Shown: piece after piece, positions 1 to 13,793 of the stretch | Position numbering within the stretch: position 1 is the first letter of the stretch | How the letters are laid out: the number at the start of each line of letters is the position of its first letter | Source: Psoroptes ovis | Lineage: Eukaryota > Arthropoda > Arachnida > Sarcoptiformes > Psoroptidae | Assembly (NCBI GenBank): GCA_002943765.1 | Contig: PQWQ01000001.1 | Coordinates: forward strand, 620,001 to 684,000 | Direction: 5' to 3' | Length of the DNA: 64,000 nt | Translations under genes and position numbers: made by a program | The notes under the pieces: generated by a model | The model's database searches: none | Told to the model about the DNA's origin: nothing | The model's input: the letters and a program-made list of their open reading frames with translations, nothing else

Positions 1-2844
1 ATTGTTGTAATTGAAATGCCATAAGTGACTATATCTTCTTTGAGATCATTTTCAATGAAACGTAATAATGGACCAAATTGTGATGTCTGATCACTAGGCA
101 ATGAATATATTATTTCAATACCAACTGAACTTTCAAGTTTTGCATCGTTTACAAATTCATTAATGATTTTCGTAATCGATCCTGTATCGACATTCACTGA
201 TCTCTTTTCCATACGCAAATGATATCCAGCACCAAAATGTTTTTTCAAAAATAATGGCGATCCATAACAACGTAAGCTTCCACTGTCCATGATGGCAATT
301 CTATCACCAAGAATCTATTGCATAGAAAATTAGACAATCAATTGATTTTATAATTTTCAAATATAAAAAAATACAGACATCAGCTTCTTCCATAAAATGT
401 GTTGATATTATGATTGATCTACCATATTTCTCCTTCAATAACAGATCCCATATGAAACGTCTGGCTGATACATCCATTCCTGAAGTCGGTTCATCAAGTA
501 TTACGATTTTAGATCCACCAATCAATGCTATTCCGACCTGTAGAGTCATAAGAACAATTTAATTGAAATTCATAGCTTTGATTAACAAAGAATCAACATA
601 CCGAAAGTTTTCTTTTCATACCGCCAGATAATTTACTGGCAGAAACTTTGAATTTATCTTGAAGATCTAATTTTTCAACCATTTCTTTGATTTCATCACG
701 TATTTCTTCATCAGATAAATTTGTATGCTTTAATCGACAATAAAAATCCAAATGTTCTTCAACAGTCAATTCATCGAATAATAAATTTGATTGTGGACAA
801 ATGCCTAAACTTGAACGTATTTGATTCATTTCTTCTCGAACATCATATCCATTCACAATTGCCGTACCATCACTTGGTGGAAATAATCCACATAATAATG
901 ATATTGTTGTCGTTTTGCCTATGATGTTGGATTTTAACAATTTCAAGAATTAATCTATTGGTCAAAAGATTATAAGATCTCATTTACCTGCACCATTATG
1001 TCCTAACAATGCTGTTATTTGATTTTCAAACACATTGAAACTTAGATTTTTAACTGAATAAGTTTTACCGTTATCATAAGTTTTCGATAAATTTCTTATA
1101 CTAATACCAACTTTTAAATTTTTTGGATAAGCTTCAATGTTTGCATTGTTATTTTTATTGTAATCGATATTATCACTGTAATCACTTGTATAATCGTGAT
1201 CCGATGGAAGCCAATAATTTTTTGTGATTGGAAAATACCAGACCAATGGTACACCATATTCACCAGGAAATGCTAATGTCATATACCATGTTACAATTAA
1301 ATATATTAATGAATTGACAATAAACATCATCAATATGACTAAGAATGTGAGATCATCGTTTGGTATGGCTGGATCAGCGATATTACTCCATGAGACTGGG
1401 ATGCCACGTGTTTCTCTTATCAGCATAATGAATGCTCCGAAAGACATGTTCGTGTTTGGTAATAAACACGTTAATATTTTCGATACCATTGTATAAGTAC
1501 TATTCGATTGATGATGAATCAAGATTAATTAAGAAGATGAATATTTAAAATCAATTGAAAAACTTACTTGTATTGTTGTATCATCGGAAAATATGGCATA
1601 TATGATAAGAATGAAAGTATACCGGTTACGATACCGGCAACATTAGCCTGAAATTAATTTTTCAAAAAATTTAATCAAGATCAAAAATAGTATTTCATAA
1701 AAATAATTACCTTGGAGAAGAATGTGCTTAGCATAAAGCTAAAGCATGTATTACAAATATGATATAATAAAAAATAGATGAATAATATTGTTGAATCACT
1801 GATCAATATCGGTGGACTACTTTTCAAGAATCGAATTTTCAAAAATATTATAATCAATACAATAGCTGGCACCATCAATATGATTGATTTGATAAAATAA
1901 GCAATGAAATGATATTTTTCTTTCAAACCCATCATTTTCATTGATTCTTTCATACGTTTTTCTTTTTCATTTACAATCGTTTTGGTCAGATTAATAGCAG
2001 AAAAATAAAAACTAAACATGAATATTGTTGGAAATAAAAAATTCATGCTAAATAAAAATACATCATCAATATATGGTGGATATGGAAATCTTTGTCCATA
2101 TAATTCAATTTCAATTTTATCATTATGGCCATAAGTTTTTTCACCAAATAATGTTTTAGCAATGGCCATGGTTAAAAAATGTTGAATAAATAGAAAACCT
2201 TCATCAGCATATCCGGGCGGACCTCCATGAGTATCAATTTTTGCTCGCGGTCCTGAAGGCATAACATTTTTCATGACTAATTGTGTTTTCCAGTCTTGAA
2301 TTTTCATTGGATTTACTTTTATTGTTCGAGGTAAATTACTAAATCTTAATGTGAATCCGATTTTAGTCTCAGTCAATGGCCAATCAAATTCAATGCCACA
2401 TAATACTGAATCATTTGCTTGCAAATATGAATCGACCATATCTTCTGAGTTTTCAAAACCGATTGATTCAGAAGTAAATTTGCCGAAAAAGTCGCCATTA
2501 TAAATTGAATTTTTGGTTAATTGATCATCAATTAAATTGTTCATAATATTAATTGTTTGATTATTTTTCGGTGTGAAATAAATTTGAAAATTTCGGAATT
2601 TATCATTCTGTAAAATTTTCGGTGTCTCTGCTAAATTAAATTCATCGAAAATCGTTGGATCATTATATTCGGTGACCGTTACTTTTGTACGTAATAATGC
2701 AACCAACAGCACCAATGAACACGGTACAATCAATTCGAAAAATGTTACTACACGATGTCTAAATTGTATTCGTAAATCTTTTTTCAATAATAACCATATA
2801 TCAAATAATACAAATTGTGATGTTGATCGTTGATTGATGGACAT
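1..2844 (-). CDS. ABC transporter subfamily A (ABCA), 5' half, partial at left edge
   Basis: Exons on the minus strand are 2844-1711, 1647-1568, 1499-988, 918-602, 537-379 and 314 to beyond position 1; all junctions are GT-AG and in frame. The start is the ATG at 2844 (MSINQRS). The protein opens with a membrane segment (residues about 30-50) and a luminal loop, then a cluster of membrane helices, then the first nucleotide-binding domain. Visible motifs are Walker A GHNGAGKTT (split across the 988/918 junction), signature LSGGMKRKLS, Walker B IVILDEPTSGMD and the H-loop STH. This order (TMD1 then NBD1, with a large first extracellular loop) is that of ABCA lipid/sterol transporters. The ABCA-typical regulatory stretch starts after NBD1 (LGDRIAIMDSG). 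TMD2 and NBD2 should lie left of the window. The substrate cannot be read from the sequence; ABCA proteins usually move lipids. Confidence 0.93.
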
Positions 2845-5800
2845 TTTTGGCAATTTTTATTATTACTGATTGTCAATATTTTCAATTTACAGATTTCGGT
2901 GAATCTATTTTGATTCTGTAAAAAATAAAAATAAAAAATCATCTTTATTATATGCAAACTAAATTTATGATAATTGATGAAATCAATTAAATTGAAATCA
3001 ATGATGAAATAAATACATACAAACGACATTTTTTTTGAGTGAATTGCAATCACTACAAACCTCTAATCATAGTGAATCATAATTTATCATCGAAATCACA
3101 TAATTACGATGATATTTACTAAATATTTACGATAAAAAAAACAATAGAATGATAGCGAACGAATAGAATTTGAATATCATTTCAAAATCATTGTTTTGAT
3201 TGTAGGCATTAGAAACAATGGGAAAAAAATGAGGTAAAAAATCACAATGCAAAACCCACTCGAGAGAAATTGGAAATCGTTGGAAAAAATTGAAACAAGG
3301 ATTGAATACATATCATTTCGATAAATGATTAAAGTAAATGATTCAAGTAAAGTAAAAGTAAACAAAACATTTGAATGACAAATTACGATTTGTTTGTGTT
3401 TACACTTTCGAGAGATTCTATGTTTTGACATGCGAGAACAGAATCGAAAACAGAATTTGAGAAACTTTCCGTGAATTTTTTTTTTTCAAATCATGCAGAA
3501 AAAAACTTACCAGAATTTTATTTTATTTTTTGAATTTTTCGATCAATTTCAAGCGCGAAATTTTTTAATGAAAATTTTTTGAGATGAATTGATTCATTTC
3601 AATTGATTTTCAATGGGAAACAATTTCAATTTATTCACAATTATTAAAATTATTGAATTAAAAATTCGGTAATTTCAATTAAAAATTATACGAAATAAAC
3701 AATTGATTTTAAATAATCGATTGATTGATTGATTGATTGATTACAGTGTTTTATCGAAAATAATTTTTTTTTTTTTGATTCAATAAGTTGATTTCAATTG
3801 TTTGAGATTTAATGTGAATGCAAATTGATTTTATATATATTTATAGTGATGTATTCAATGAATGCAGAAAAATTTTTCATTTCATTTGTTGACAATGAAA
3901 AAATACTTGATTTTATCATCATCAATTTTTTTTTACTTTTCGATATAATCTATTTCAAACATAGGAGTTTTTTTGAATGGGAAATTAATCTATAATCAAA
4001 TGAAAGCATCATACATTACCATAGTTTCAAATTTTTTTATAATTAAAATTTTCATTTTCAATCATCAAAGTGATTTCATAATGATAAATTTTTGTTTTTG
4101 TTTAAGTATAATTAAAGCTAAGCTAATCCTTCCATATGATAGTTTTTTTTGATTGTACTTACGTTCATTTTAGTACAAATACAAAATCTTCAATGCAGAT
4201 TGATTGAGATTGTAATCGTGATTTTATCTAAATCCTGCTATATCACATGTAAATACATCATATAAAGCTATTATGATACAATTTTTCATGTTTACGATTA
4301 TTTTTAGAGTTGAATATCGATCGAAATCCATAAAATTCAATTATAATTGTCCAAAATTGATCCATCAGTGCAATATGATCAATCAAATTTTTGTATTGAT
4401 CTTAAATTTTGATCTTTAGTTCAATTTTCATTTTTTCAATCATTGAATCATTTGATCATTTTAATCGATTTTTTTTTGATTAAACAAAATGATTAATGTT
4501 TAATTATATTTTAAAATTTAAATTATTAAAAATTACCATAACAAATTTTGTTTTTTTTTTTTTTTTTTTGAACACTTTCGACATTGACATTGATATATGA
4601 TTGATTAAAAATGAATTTTTTTTTCTTTTAATATCTTGTTCCGATTTAAATTTTATGGTTAATTTTACTGAATAATTTGCAGTTTTTTCTTTTTAATATT
4701 TTTGAATTTTGAATATAAAAAAAAATTTGAAAATAAAATTTCAAAGATCAATTAAATCATTCATTTCCTATGAATGAATGAATGTTTGAATTGAATGAAT
4801 AAATTTTATATTGATGATTAATATTTTTTTCATAAATTTTTCTGCCCCCCATTGAATTTGTACAAGAAATCAATGATGCATATATGCATAAAAATTTCAT
4901 TGAATAAATTTTTAAATCAAAACAAACAATATGAATTGAAAAATACACCACCACCAACAACAATAACAAAAAACATTTGAAAATGAGTCAATATTCGAAA
5001 TTTCACTTGACCTAAAAATCATTGATTTTAATTTTTTTTTTTCGCAATAATTCAAAGAAATGTTGGTAGAAAAATCATTTAAAATTTAGAAAAACCAATT
5101 AATTGATTAAAATGAAATGATTTTTCTCATTTCTTTCGATGAAATTATTTTGAATTTGAATTTCATTTTTCATTTTGCCTTGATTTATTTGCGCCCATTC
5201 ATCAAACAATTGATGCAACAGGTGCTACCTCAGTGTTTTTTTCTTCAAAGAAAATGATTCAATTTGAATTTTTCAGTCGGAATTTTTGAAATTTCTTCCG
5301 ATTATTTAATTAATCATTAATCAAATATTTCAACATTTGTTCCAGGTATTCGAAGTAAGGTATTGCATGAAAGATTTCTGGCTGCATTTGCGTTGATGTT
5401 CGGCGAAAAAAATTTCAAATTTCAAAGCTTGTAAAGTATTTTGCAAATGCAAATTCAATTTCAGGTGAAAAACACAGAAAAAAAACGCAGATTTTGTAAT
5501 GAAAGCAAATTTTTCAAGACTAATGATTCATTTCATTTCGTTGAAAAAAAAAATTCAAAAATCTATCCGGTGATACAAAAACGGAAATGAGGAAATTTTG
5601 TTTCGTTTTTTTTAAAAAGAAATACAATTACAAGATTATAATCATTAATATTTGTATAATAAGAAAATTTCAAGGACAATTCTTGTAACAATTTTGTATT
5701 TATTATTTGAATAATTATTTGGATTTAAATTTAAAAGAGACAAGAAAATTTTGAAAATTTTTTGAAATGACAACAAATAGTCACCACCACAATAAGCTTG

Positions 5801-6324
5801 AATTGCTTGTTTAAAAAATATGGTTGATTTTATATCAATTTTCTTTTTTTTTTTTTTTTTTTTTTTGGTTACAAAATGAACAATTTTTCAATGAAAGACA
5901 ATAAATATCCGTTGATATTATTATTATTATTGTTATTATTGTTTCTTAAATAATTATTTTTGAATTTTTAATTTGTAGTTTTTTATCCATTTATTCATTT
6001 CTTTTTTTAAGAAACATTGAATAAATCTGTCATATTATCATTTGGTATATTGACAATCATTGACAGCAAAGTGAATTGCGACTTAATTTGTTTTTCAAGA
6101 TTTTTTTTTTTTTGAAAGTTTTAAACCAAATGAATGAATGAATGCAAATGAATCAATGAAAGAAATAAATCACGTAATACTTTCAAATCAAAGTGTTCAA
6201 TTTTTTTTTTCAAATTAATTTATTTATTTAATACGTTTTAATCAATCAATCAATCAATCAATCGAACATATTGATCTATTAATCGATTCATCAAGAAATA
6301 ATTGTTTGACACAATTCAAAAACA
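2845..6324. other. Intergenic, 3.5 kb, AT-rich, no gene seen
   Basis: The stretch separates two divergently transcribed genes (ABCA to the left, secreted protein to the right), so both promoters should lie here. It holds long T or A runs, a GATT/ATTG microsatellite near 3718-3741, an ATCA run near 6241-6262 and only short open frames without family resemblance. No core promoter motif can be assigned with confidence. Confidence 0.6.
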
Positions 6325-8517
6325 ATGAAAAAATTTATAATTTTAAATATTTTATTAACAATCAGTGTTGTTATTGGTGATAATGATGTTGTTATTGAAA
6401 CGACAACATCGATTCCATCTACGACGACGACGACGACGACATCGAACGATCAAAATTATGTGCCAGTAAAATTCAATAACGATGAAAATAATAATCAAAT
6501 GTCATCGATTAAAAATTCAACATCAATTCAATTGAATGATAATGTAACACGTAATAATGCAAACGTATTCAATGCTGTACCGGGAATCGGTAAAGATCCG
6601 TTGCATACAAATGCACAACAACAAAATCCATTTATGGCTAATCGTTTTAATGGTGGTGGTGGGGTCGGTGCTGGCGGTATTAATCCACAGATAGCCATGG
6701 TATTACGTAATAATCCACGATTACAATTATTAGCAAGACAGAACCCGGTTATTGCACAACAAATTATGAGAAATCCACAATTATTACGTGATCCACTTAT
6801 TCAAAGTAATTAATTGATTAATTTTGGTAAAAAATAATTCAATTCATATATTTTTTTCAGGAGCAATTCAATCTCAATTATCACCTGGACAGCAGCAAAG
6901 TTTGCTCGGACAAATTGGTCAACTTGGATTGAATGGTTTGAATGGAATCGGACGCGCATTGAATCCATTTGCTGTGAATCCATTAAATAATAATAATAAT
7001 AACAATCAAGGCAACAATCCATTGAACCAAATGAATCGAATGAACCAAATGAATAATAATAATAATATGAATCGAAGAATGAATCAACAAAATCCCCAGA
7101 ACTTTGGTTTGCCGCAACAGAGACAAAATTTTGGTCGAGGTATATGATCTGAATTTTATTTCTAAATTATCAACTGAATCACTGATCCATTTTTAGTGAA
7201 TCCAAATCAAGAACAATTGAATGGAGGTTTTTATGGTGATAATGATAATTATGGAAATAATTCACCGGCACCAGAAACCAATGAAATTGATGATGGATCA
7301 CAAAATGAAAATAATGATGGCGAGAATTATGATCCTGGCCAGCAGGATTATGGTAATAGTGGTGATGAACAAGGTGATGATTCGCAACAAAATCCAGCTG
7401 ATGATCCAGATATTCAACAATTGCAAAATTTTGGTGGACCTATGAATGATAATTTCCCTGAAGGATTATTCCCGCCAGGACTATTGACGAAAGAAGATAT
7501 TGCCGAAATACGCCGCCAACAAGAAAAACAACAACGTGAAGAAATGGAACGTGAACGTCGTAGACAACAACGGCAACAGCAACAGCAGCAAGAACAAGAA
7601 ACACCTGATTATGATAATTCTGGTGCCAACGAGGAGAATAGTGGTGAAGGTGAGAATGCCGAAGGTGGTGAAAATCAAGATACTGATTATACTGAAGGTT
7701 CTAACGATGGTAACGATGGTGAACAATCACAAGATGTCGAACATCAAGAACATGATCAAAATGGTGAAAATAGTGAAAATAATGATGATCAATCAGTTGA
7801 TAGTGAAGAAAATGCAAATAATGGTGATGATAGTGAAAATAATCATGCTATCCATACAACACCGATACCGCCTGCAGCATATAAAAATCAATATCAAGCA
7901 ATACAACCGACAACACCGACTCAGCATCACCATAATAATAATAATAATCATCATCATCATCGCTATGATGATATTTCAAATAATCAAAATCAATTCAATA
8001 GTCAAAAACAATCAAATGGTAAATGTTGTGATTAATTTAAATTATTAATAAATTGTTAAATGTTATTATCTTTGAACTTTTTTTTCCAAATTTTTCTTGA
8101 TTTATAGTTGAATATGATGATATAAATAATGATCATCATCATCATAATCATCGATTCAATACACCAATATCATCCGGTGTACATTATGATGATGAGGATG
8201 ATGATGAAAATCTCCACCATCATAATCATCATCATAACCCGAATCATGGTCATTTTAATAATAATTATAATCATAATCGAAATTTACAAGCTGAATTATT
8301 GAACGATGAAAATGATAATGATGATCATGGTAGCGGTGATGAAAATCAAAACAATCAAAGAACATATTCAAATCTAATGAACAATAGATATCGACATGAA
8401 AGAATTCGTGAAAAACATCGTAATTTACAACAACAGCAACATGATAATCATAATCATCATAATCATCATCACCATCATCATCATCATCATCGTCCTGGAC
8501 AAGTGTTTCGATTTTAA
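6325..8517 (+). CDS. Secreted low-complexity Asn/Gln/Asp/His-rich protein
   Basis: Exons 6325-6805, 6861-7139, 7197-8018 and 8108-8517 give 663 residues. All three introns are phase 1. Residues 1-18 form a clear signal peptide (MKKFIILNILLTISVVIG). A Thr run follows, then a Gly patch, then an ordered-looking stretch (about residues 125-160) with repeated NP motifs (INPQIAMVLRNNP, MRNPQLLRDP). After that come Asn/Gln/Met-rich sequence, an acidic Glu/Asn/Gly/Ser region with a basic EQQRE/RRQQRQQQQ coiled-coil-like patch, and a C-terminal third rich in His, Asn and Asp ending RPGQVFRF. I recognise no catalytic family. The secreted, disordered, His/Asp-rich make-up would fit a matrix, salivary, cuticle or metal-binding protein, but that is inference. 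AATAAA at 8641 is a likely polyadenylation signal. Confidence 0.8.
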
Positions 8518-8780
8518 TCAACTATGAAATATAATTATTAATTATTATTATTGTATCGATTTGGAAATTTTTCAATGATTATTTTTTCTCTTATTCTTAA
8601 TATTGTAATTTATTTTTGATTGAAATTTTGTAATATTTCAAATAAAAATATTTACCATTCATTTCAACCATTAGATGGCATGGAAATTGATTCGGTTTAT
8701 TGTTTATTTTTTTCAAATCTGATTTGTCATTTTTTTTTCACATGATTTATACAAAAATATTGCTTTCACATCGTAATTAA

Positions 8781-10075
8781 ATGGCACAAATAATTAATTT
8801 TCCTAATTATTTCCTACAAAGTGATTGGGAACAATGTTCGTAAGTTTTTAAATTTATTGTCATTCATTCCATCTTCATTTGATATTTAATAAATTTAAAA
8901 TCACATTGTCTTATTTCAGAATTAATGAAAAATTTTGGTTACACAAGAAAAATCTGATTGAAAATTCAAATAAAACATTTTATTTAAAAATTATAAATGA
9001 TTCAAAAGTTATTATCGATGATAATGACACTGATTCAAATGAATTCATTGTTGAAGATTATTGTCAACAGAAATGTTTAGCTATTCGTGATGTCACATCG
9101 AATGTAACTCATAGATTCATTTCGCCAGTAAGAATATTTCAATCGATTCATCAGAAATCAATAATCGGATTAGATGTGGCACCGACCGGCATCGCTGTGT
9201 CATCATCGACAGATGGCACAATGAAAATTTGGGATACATGTAAAAATGTTCAAAAATTTGAACTAAAAGGTCATTATTTTGATGTTAATTGTTGCCGGTT
9301 TTTCCCATCAAATGAAGTAATCGTAAGTGGAGCATCTGATATGTTAATTAAAATATGGTCAGCAATTGATGGTTCATGTCCGGTAACTTTGAAAGGTCAT
9401 ACTGGTTCCGTCACTGATATAGCTATTGTTGATCGTGGACGTAATATCATATCAGTTGGAAAAGATGGTAAAGCAAAATTATGGAATTGTGGTAAACAAA
9501 TTTGTGTTGAAAATATTTTTGATACTGGACCTAATAATCCTATAAATAAATGTTCACTCAAATCAATGGTCGATTCATTTGATCTTGGCCAACGAGAGGA
9601 TCCACCAAATGATGATTGTGTTGGAACATCAGATAAAATGTTATTGCTGGCAACAGAAGCAGGAATAATCTATGGCGTTGGCGTCGATGCTAAAAAATCC
9701 TTATTCAAAATCGAATGCGATTCCGCCGTCAATTGTGTATCGTTCGGTGATGGAAATGATTTTTATGCTGGCACACAAAATGGTTGCGTTTATCAATATG
9801 ATTTAAGCTATCATGAAAAACCTAAAACGAAATGGCTACTATCCACATCGCCGATTACGGCTATGAAATCAATCAGCAGACCTTACAATGGCATTGTTTG
9901 TGGTCGTCAAGATGGTTCGGTGAATTTTTATTATGAAAATCATAATCAAATCGTACATTTAGTTGGTTCTGATTGTGATCAAATAAATCAAATTGTTTAT
10001 GATGAAAAATTCATTTATACATCATGTCGTGATTGTAAAGTTCGTAAATATTATATAAACAATGCATTTGAATAA
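8781..10075 (+). CDS. PAAF1: Proteasomal ATPase-associated factor 1 (WD40 protein)
   Basis: Exons 8781-8839 and 8920-10075 give 404 residues, close to the about 392 of the human protein. The start is the ATG at 8781 (MAQIINFPN), whose short exon contains QSDWEQ, as in the PAAF1 N-terminus. WD40 repeats follow from about residue 95, with family-typical stretches SSSTDGTMKIWD, GHYFDVNCCRFFPS, LIKIWSAIDGSC, AIVDRGRNIISVGKDGKAKLW and, at the end, SCRDCKVRKY. PAAF1 (yeast Rpn14) is known to bind 19S proteasome ATPases and to act as an assembly chaperone or negative regulator of proteasome assembly. It starts only about 260 bp after the previous gene on the same strand. An AATAAA overlaps the stop codon at 10071-10076. 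Confidence 0.95.
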
Positions 10076-10659
10076 AATTTACTTTAAAAAATATGAATTA
10101 ATTTGATGACATCATCATAACCCATTCATTGCACACATGATTCAATTGAATCATGTCCGATTCGAGGTTTTTCTCTTTCGATGAAGAGAATTTCTCTTTC
10201 TAAATGATCTGATTTGAATAAGATTTGTTTCTAAAAAATTGTTTATAAAAGAAACAAAAATTTCATTCGATACGATTGAAATATTTAGTTGAATGACTTT
10301 GAAAAATAAAAAATAAATACAAATATCAAGTGCAATATCAATTTCAAATATTTCATTTGATAAAACTGTGCAATCAGAACTTTTTCTAATTTTCATTATC
10401 AATTGATAATGAATGTGATATATATCAATAATTATGATGTATATTATCGTTCAATCATTTGAGCATTTTGAGACTAAATTTGGAAAAAATGAGATTAGAA
10501 AAAAAAAATTGATGAAAAGACAAAAATACAGTAGTCACGATTCAAATAATTGAATCAAATCAATTGATTGATTTTTATTCGAGAAAAAATTTTTGAAATT
10601 GAAATTACAAAGTAATTTCTTTGTTAATTCGAAAATCAACCAAATCTTTGACACTGACA
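10076..10659. other. Intergenic with two perfect 22-bp palindromes
   Basis: Upstream region of the first SLC22 gene. It holds two perfect palindromes of 22 bp, at 10135-10156 and 10392-10413, both centred on CAATTG. No gene was seen. Confidence 0.6.
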
Positions 10660-12801
10660 ATGGTTAATCAAAGAAAAGCGATTAAAAATAATAATAATAA
10701 TAATAATAATAATATACAACAAAATATTGATGAATTATTAAATAGTTTAGGTAATATTGGTAAATATCAAACCGTTATTTATTTATTATCAATTTTACCA
10801 GTATTCATTGCTGGTATGTTAAGTTCATCGTTTGTATTCACAACTGCAGTACCAGAATATAGGTATGTTGAATCCTTTTATCAATCTTCATTGACTAAAT
10901 CAAGTTCCATTGATTCGAAATTCAATCAGATGTCTTATACTTGAATGTGATACCATTAATAATAATAATAATAGTAGTAGTATTGATCTTAATCATGGAA
11001 AACATGAGACATTAAGCCAATCATTGTTTGCTGATTCATTTATAAGTTTTACAATACCATTAAAACATAAACATGATGATATATTTGATAATTGTTTTCA
11101 ATATGATTCGGATTTTAATCATTTAAATCCGGATAAAGACATTGAAAAATGTGTACCAAAATTTTTCAATAATAAATCCATAAAACAATGTGATGAATAT
11201 AAATTTAATGATGAATATTTTCAAACAACAATTGTAACTGATTATAATTTATATTGTCACTATGAATGGATTATACAATTAATGCAATCATTATTCTTTT
11301 TCGGTGTATTGATCGGTGCAATCGTAAATGGTATCATAGCTGATAAGTATGTTGTTTGCTAACTGTTTAGAACTATGTGTTTGCATCTTTATTTAAATAA
11401 TCAATTTAAATTTTTCCAAGGTTTGGAAGGCGAATCATTTTCATAATTTATAGTCCTGTCACATTTCTTGGCATATTACTGAGTTTATTATCACCAAATC
11501 TATCATTTTATACGATTAGCTTATTTATTAAGGGGATATGTGTTGCAGGTATTTATCAATCTGCATTCACCATTGGTATTGAATGTTTAGGAGGTAAATG
11601 GCGTTTTTGGCTTGGAAATTCTTATAGTCTTATATTTGCTTCGGGTGCTATTTATGCTACACTTTGTGCATGGTATCTGCGTCAATGGCGTTTCATTGAA
11701 TTATCTAATCTGGTGCCTGCATTGTTCATGCTACCATATCCATTGTAATGTTATAATTATTTTTCAATTTTTTTCCAAGCAATAATTTGAAATTTTATTC
11801 ATTTTAGCATACTAAATGAATCATTACGGTGGCAATTTTCATCTGGAAAAATACACAAAGCACTGAAACAAATACAAATAGCTGCCAATAAAAATAATGT
11901 CATATTATCGAATGATTTAATAGAATCAATATTACATAAAGCATCGACTCATGCATCAAACAGTGCATCAATTGAATCAAATGATAATGATGATGACGAT
12001 GATGATGATGAATATGATGTATCGATTTATGATATATTCAAACATAAATTAATACGTAAATGGACGATTACATTTTTATACATATGGTTTACGAATGCAT
12101 TGGTTTATTATGGTTTATCATTTTTAGCACAAGATATACATAAAAATATTTATTTATCAATGGTATTATTGATGATTGTTGAATTTCCGGGTGTTTTTCT
12201 GGTAGCATATATTGGCGATTATACACGTAAATATGTATTGATGGGCATTATGATTATTGGTGGCTGTTCATGTATCGCATCATCATTTTTATCGGAAGGA
12301 CAATTTAAAATGTGGCTAATTATATTGGGTAAAATGAGCATAAGTGGATCATTTTCATTGATCTATGTTTATACGGCTGAAATTTTTCCTACCGTATTAC
12401 GAATTACTGGTTTAGGAATGTGTTCATTTTGTTCACGTTTCGGTGCAATGATTGCACCATATTTATTGCGTTTAGTATGTATTTTTTCCTTCATTTTAAT
12501 TAATGTTTTTTTCAATTATTTTTTTGACATTTTCTCTCAGCATTTATTTGGCAATTCATTTCCATTTTTTATCATCGGCATCGTAACATTGATTGCCGGT
12601 TTAGTTAGTATGATATTACCTGAAACAAAAGGAAAACGATTACCAGATACATTGGATGAAGTTGAACAGTTGAAATATACAAATAAACAGCTGCAATCAT
12701 TGAAAAATAATCAAAACAATGACGATGAGGATGAGGATGATGATGATGATAATGAAATACACAATGAAACGGATAATTTATTACAAAATCAACGACGATA
12801 A
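10660..12801 (+). CDS. SLC22-type organic ion/solute transporter, copy 1 (MFS)
   Basis: Exons 10660-10862, 10930-11346, 11421-11744, 11808-12474 and 12541-12801 give 623 residues. The chosen start is the ATG at 10660 (MVNQRKAIK). A conserved N-terminal motif (IDELLNSLGNIGKYQ) precedes TM1. A large extracellular loop with cysteines and N-glycosylation-type sites follows, then the MFS loop motif G-x3-DK around the 11346/11421 junction. ECLGGKWRFWLG, PFILNESLRW, the C-terminal loop motif and ILPETKGKRLPDTL are all typical of SLC22 carriers, which have 12 membrane helices in the plasma membrane. The loop around 11950-12020 carries an Asp run, and the cytoplasmic tail is acidic (EDEDDDDD). The substrate is not predictable. 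AATAAA lies at 12808. It is the tandem paralogue of the next gene. Confidence 0.93.
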
Positions 12802-13793
12802 TTATAAAATAAACGATTAGATTCATTTGATTAAATAATATTGAAATAATTAGACAAATTTTCAAAAGTTCATTGTATCACCACTGTTCCTTCCTGTTTT
12901 ATCCTGTAAAATGATTTCTCATTTTTGAATCTCATTTCAAATGAAAAGAACCAGACGATGAAATTCATTAATCATTCAAATATCATCAACTAATTTGAAA
13001 ATTCTCAAAATTTGAAATTTTAAGATTCAATCAAATAATAACATAATACTTTGTTTGTTTTTAGAATTAAATTTCCTTATATTCTTTTAATTTTCTATTA
13101 ATTCCCATAATTTCACTGCAAACACACACATGATCACATTACCAGTTAATTACATTTTCATTTCACTGAAGAAACGAGGGAAAAAACAAGTAATCACCAT
13201 CATGTAATACAACATAACACAACATGATAAGGAAATAATCTTCGAAAATATGATGATTCTTTGATTGCGAACAGAAATTTGAAGATTTTGAAGACTTTTA
13301 ATGCTTCACAGAATTCATAGATTGATGCGGAATGATGCTTAGAATTGATGAGAAAATTCCATCAAATTTTTTACTTTTAAAAATGAATTAAGAATTAGTT
13401 CATTTATTCATTTTTGATGAAATGTTTTTCAGTCTTACATAAACAAAAACCAATGTAAAATTGGAATGAAATTTTTTTTTTCTTCAAAAAATTTATAAAC
13501 AAATTTTTGAAGAAATTTGGCTTAATGACAAGAAAAATAAATTGAATTAATTTAAATAAAATAAAAAAATAAAATAAATAAAAACAAGACAAGCTTAATG
13601 TGCATATCTTATTATCATTATGATGATCATTGGAAGAATTTTTCATTTTTTTCAAATTTTCATTTGAAGCACAAATAATCGTTATCATAACATCGAATTA
13701 AATCGTGAAGGAATTTCGCATTTTCACTCGAAAAAAAATTTCATAATTTGAATTTGATTTTTCTTTTTGAATTATTTGCTTCATTGAAAAAAT
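12802..13793. other. Intergenic spacer between the tandem SLC22 genes
   Basis: About 1 kb of AT-rich sequence with no credible open frame; presumably the 3' end of copy 1 and the promoter of copy 2. Confidence 0.6.

Noticed and set aside
7481..8048. Alternative long frames on both strands over the secreted-protein exon
   Set aside because: Low-complexity shadows; the real frame splices cleanly at 7197 and 8018 and gives consistent composition.
8255..8521. Minus-strand Asp/Tyr-rich open frame opposite the secreted protein
   Set aside because: Shadow of His/Asn codon runs (CAT/AAT) in the real exon 8108-8517.
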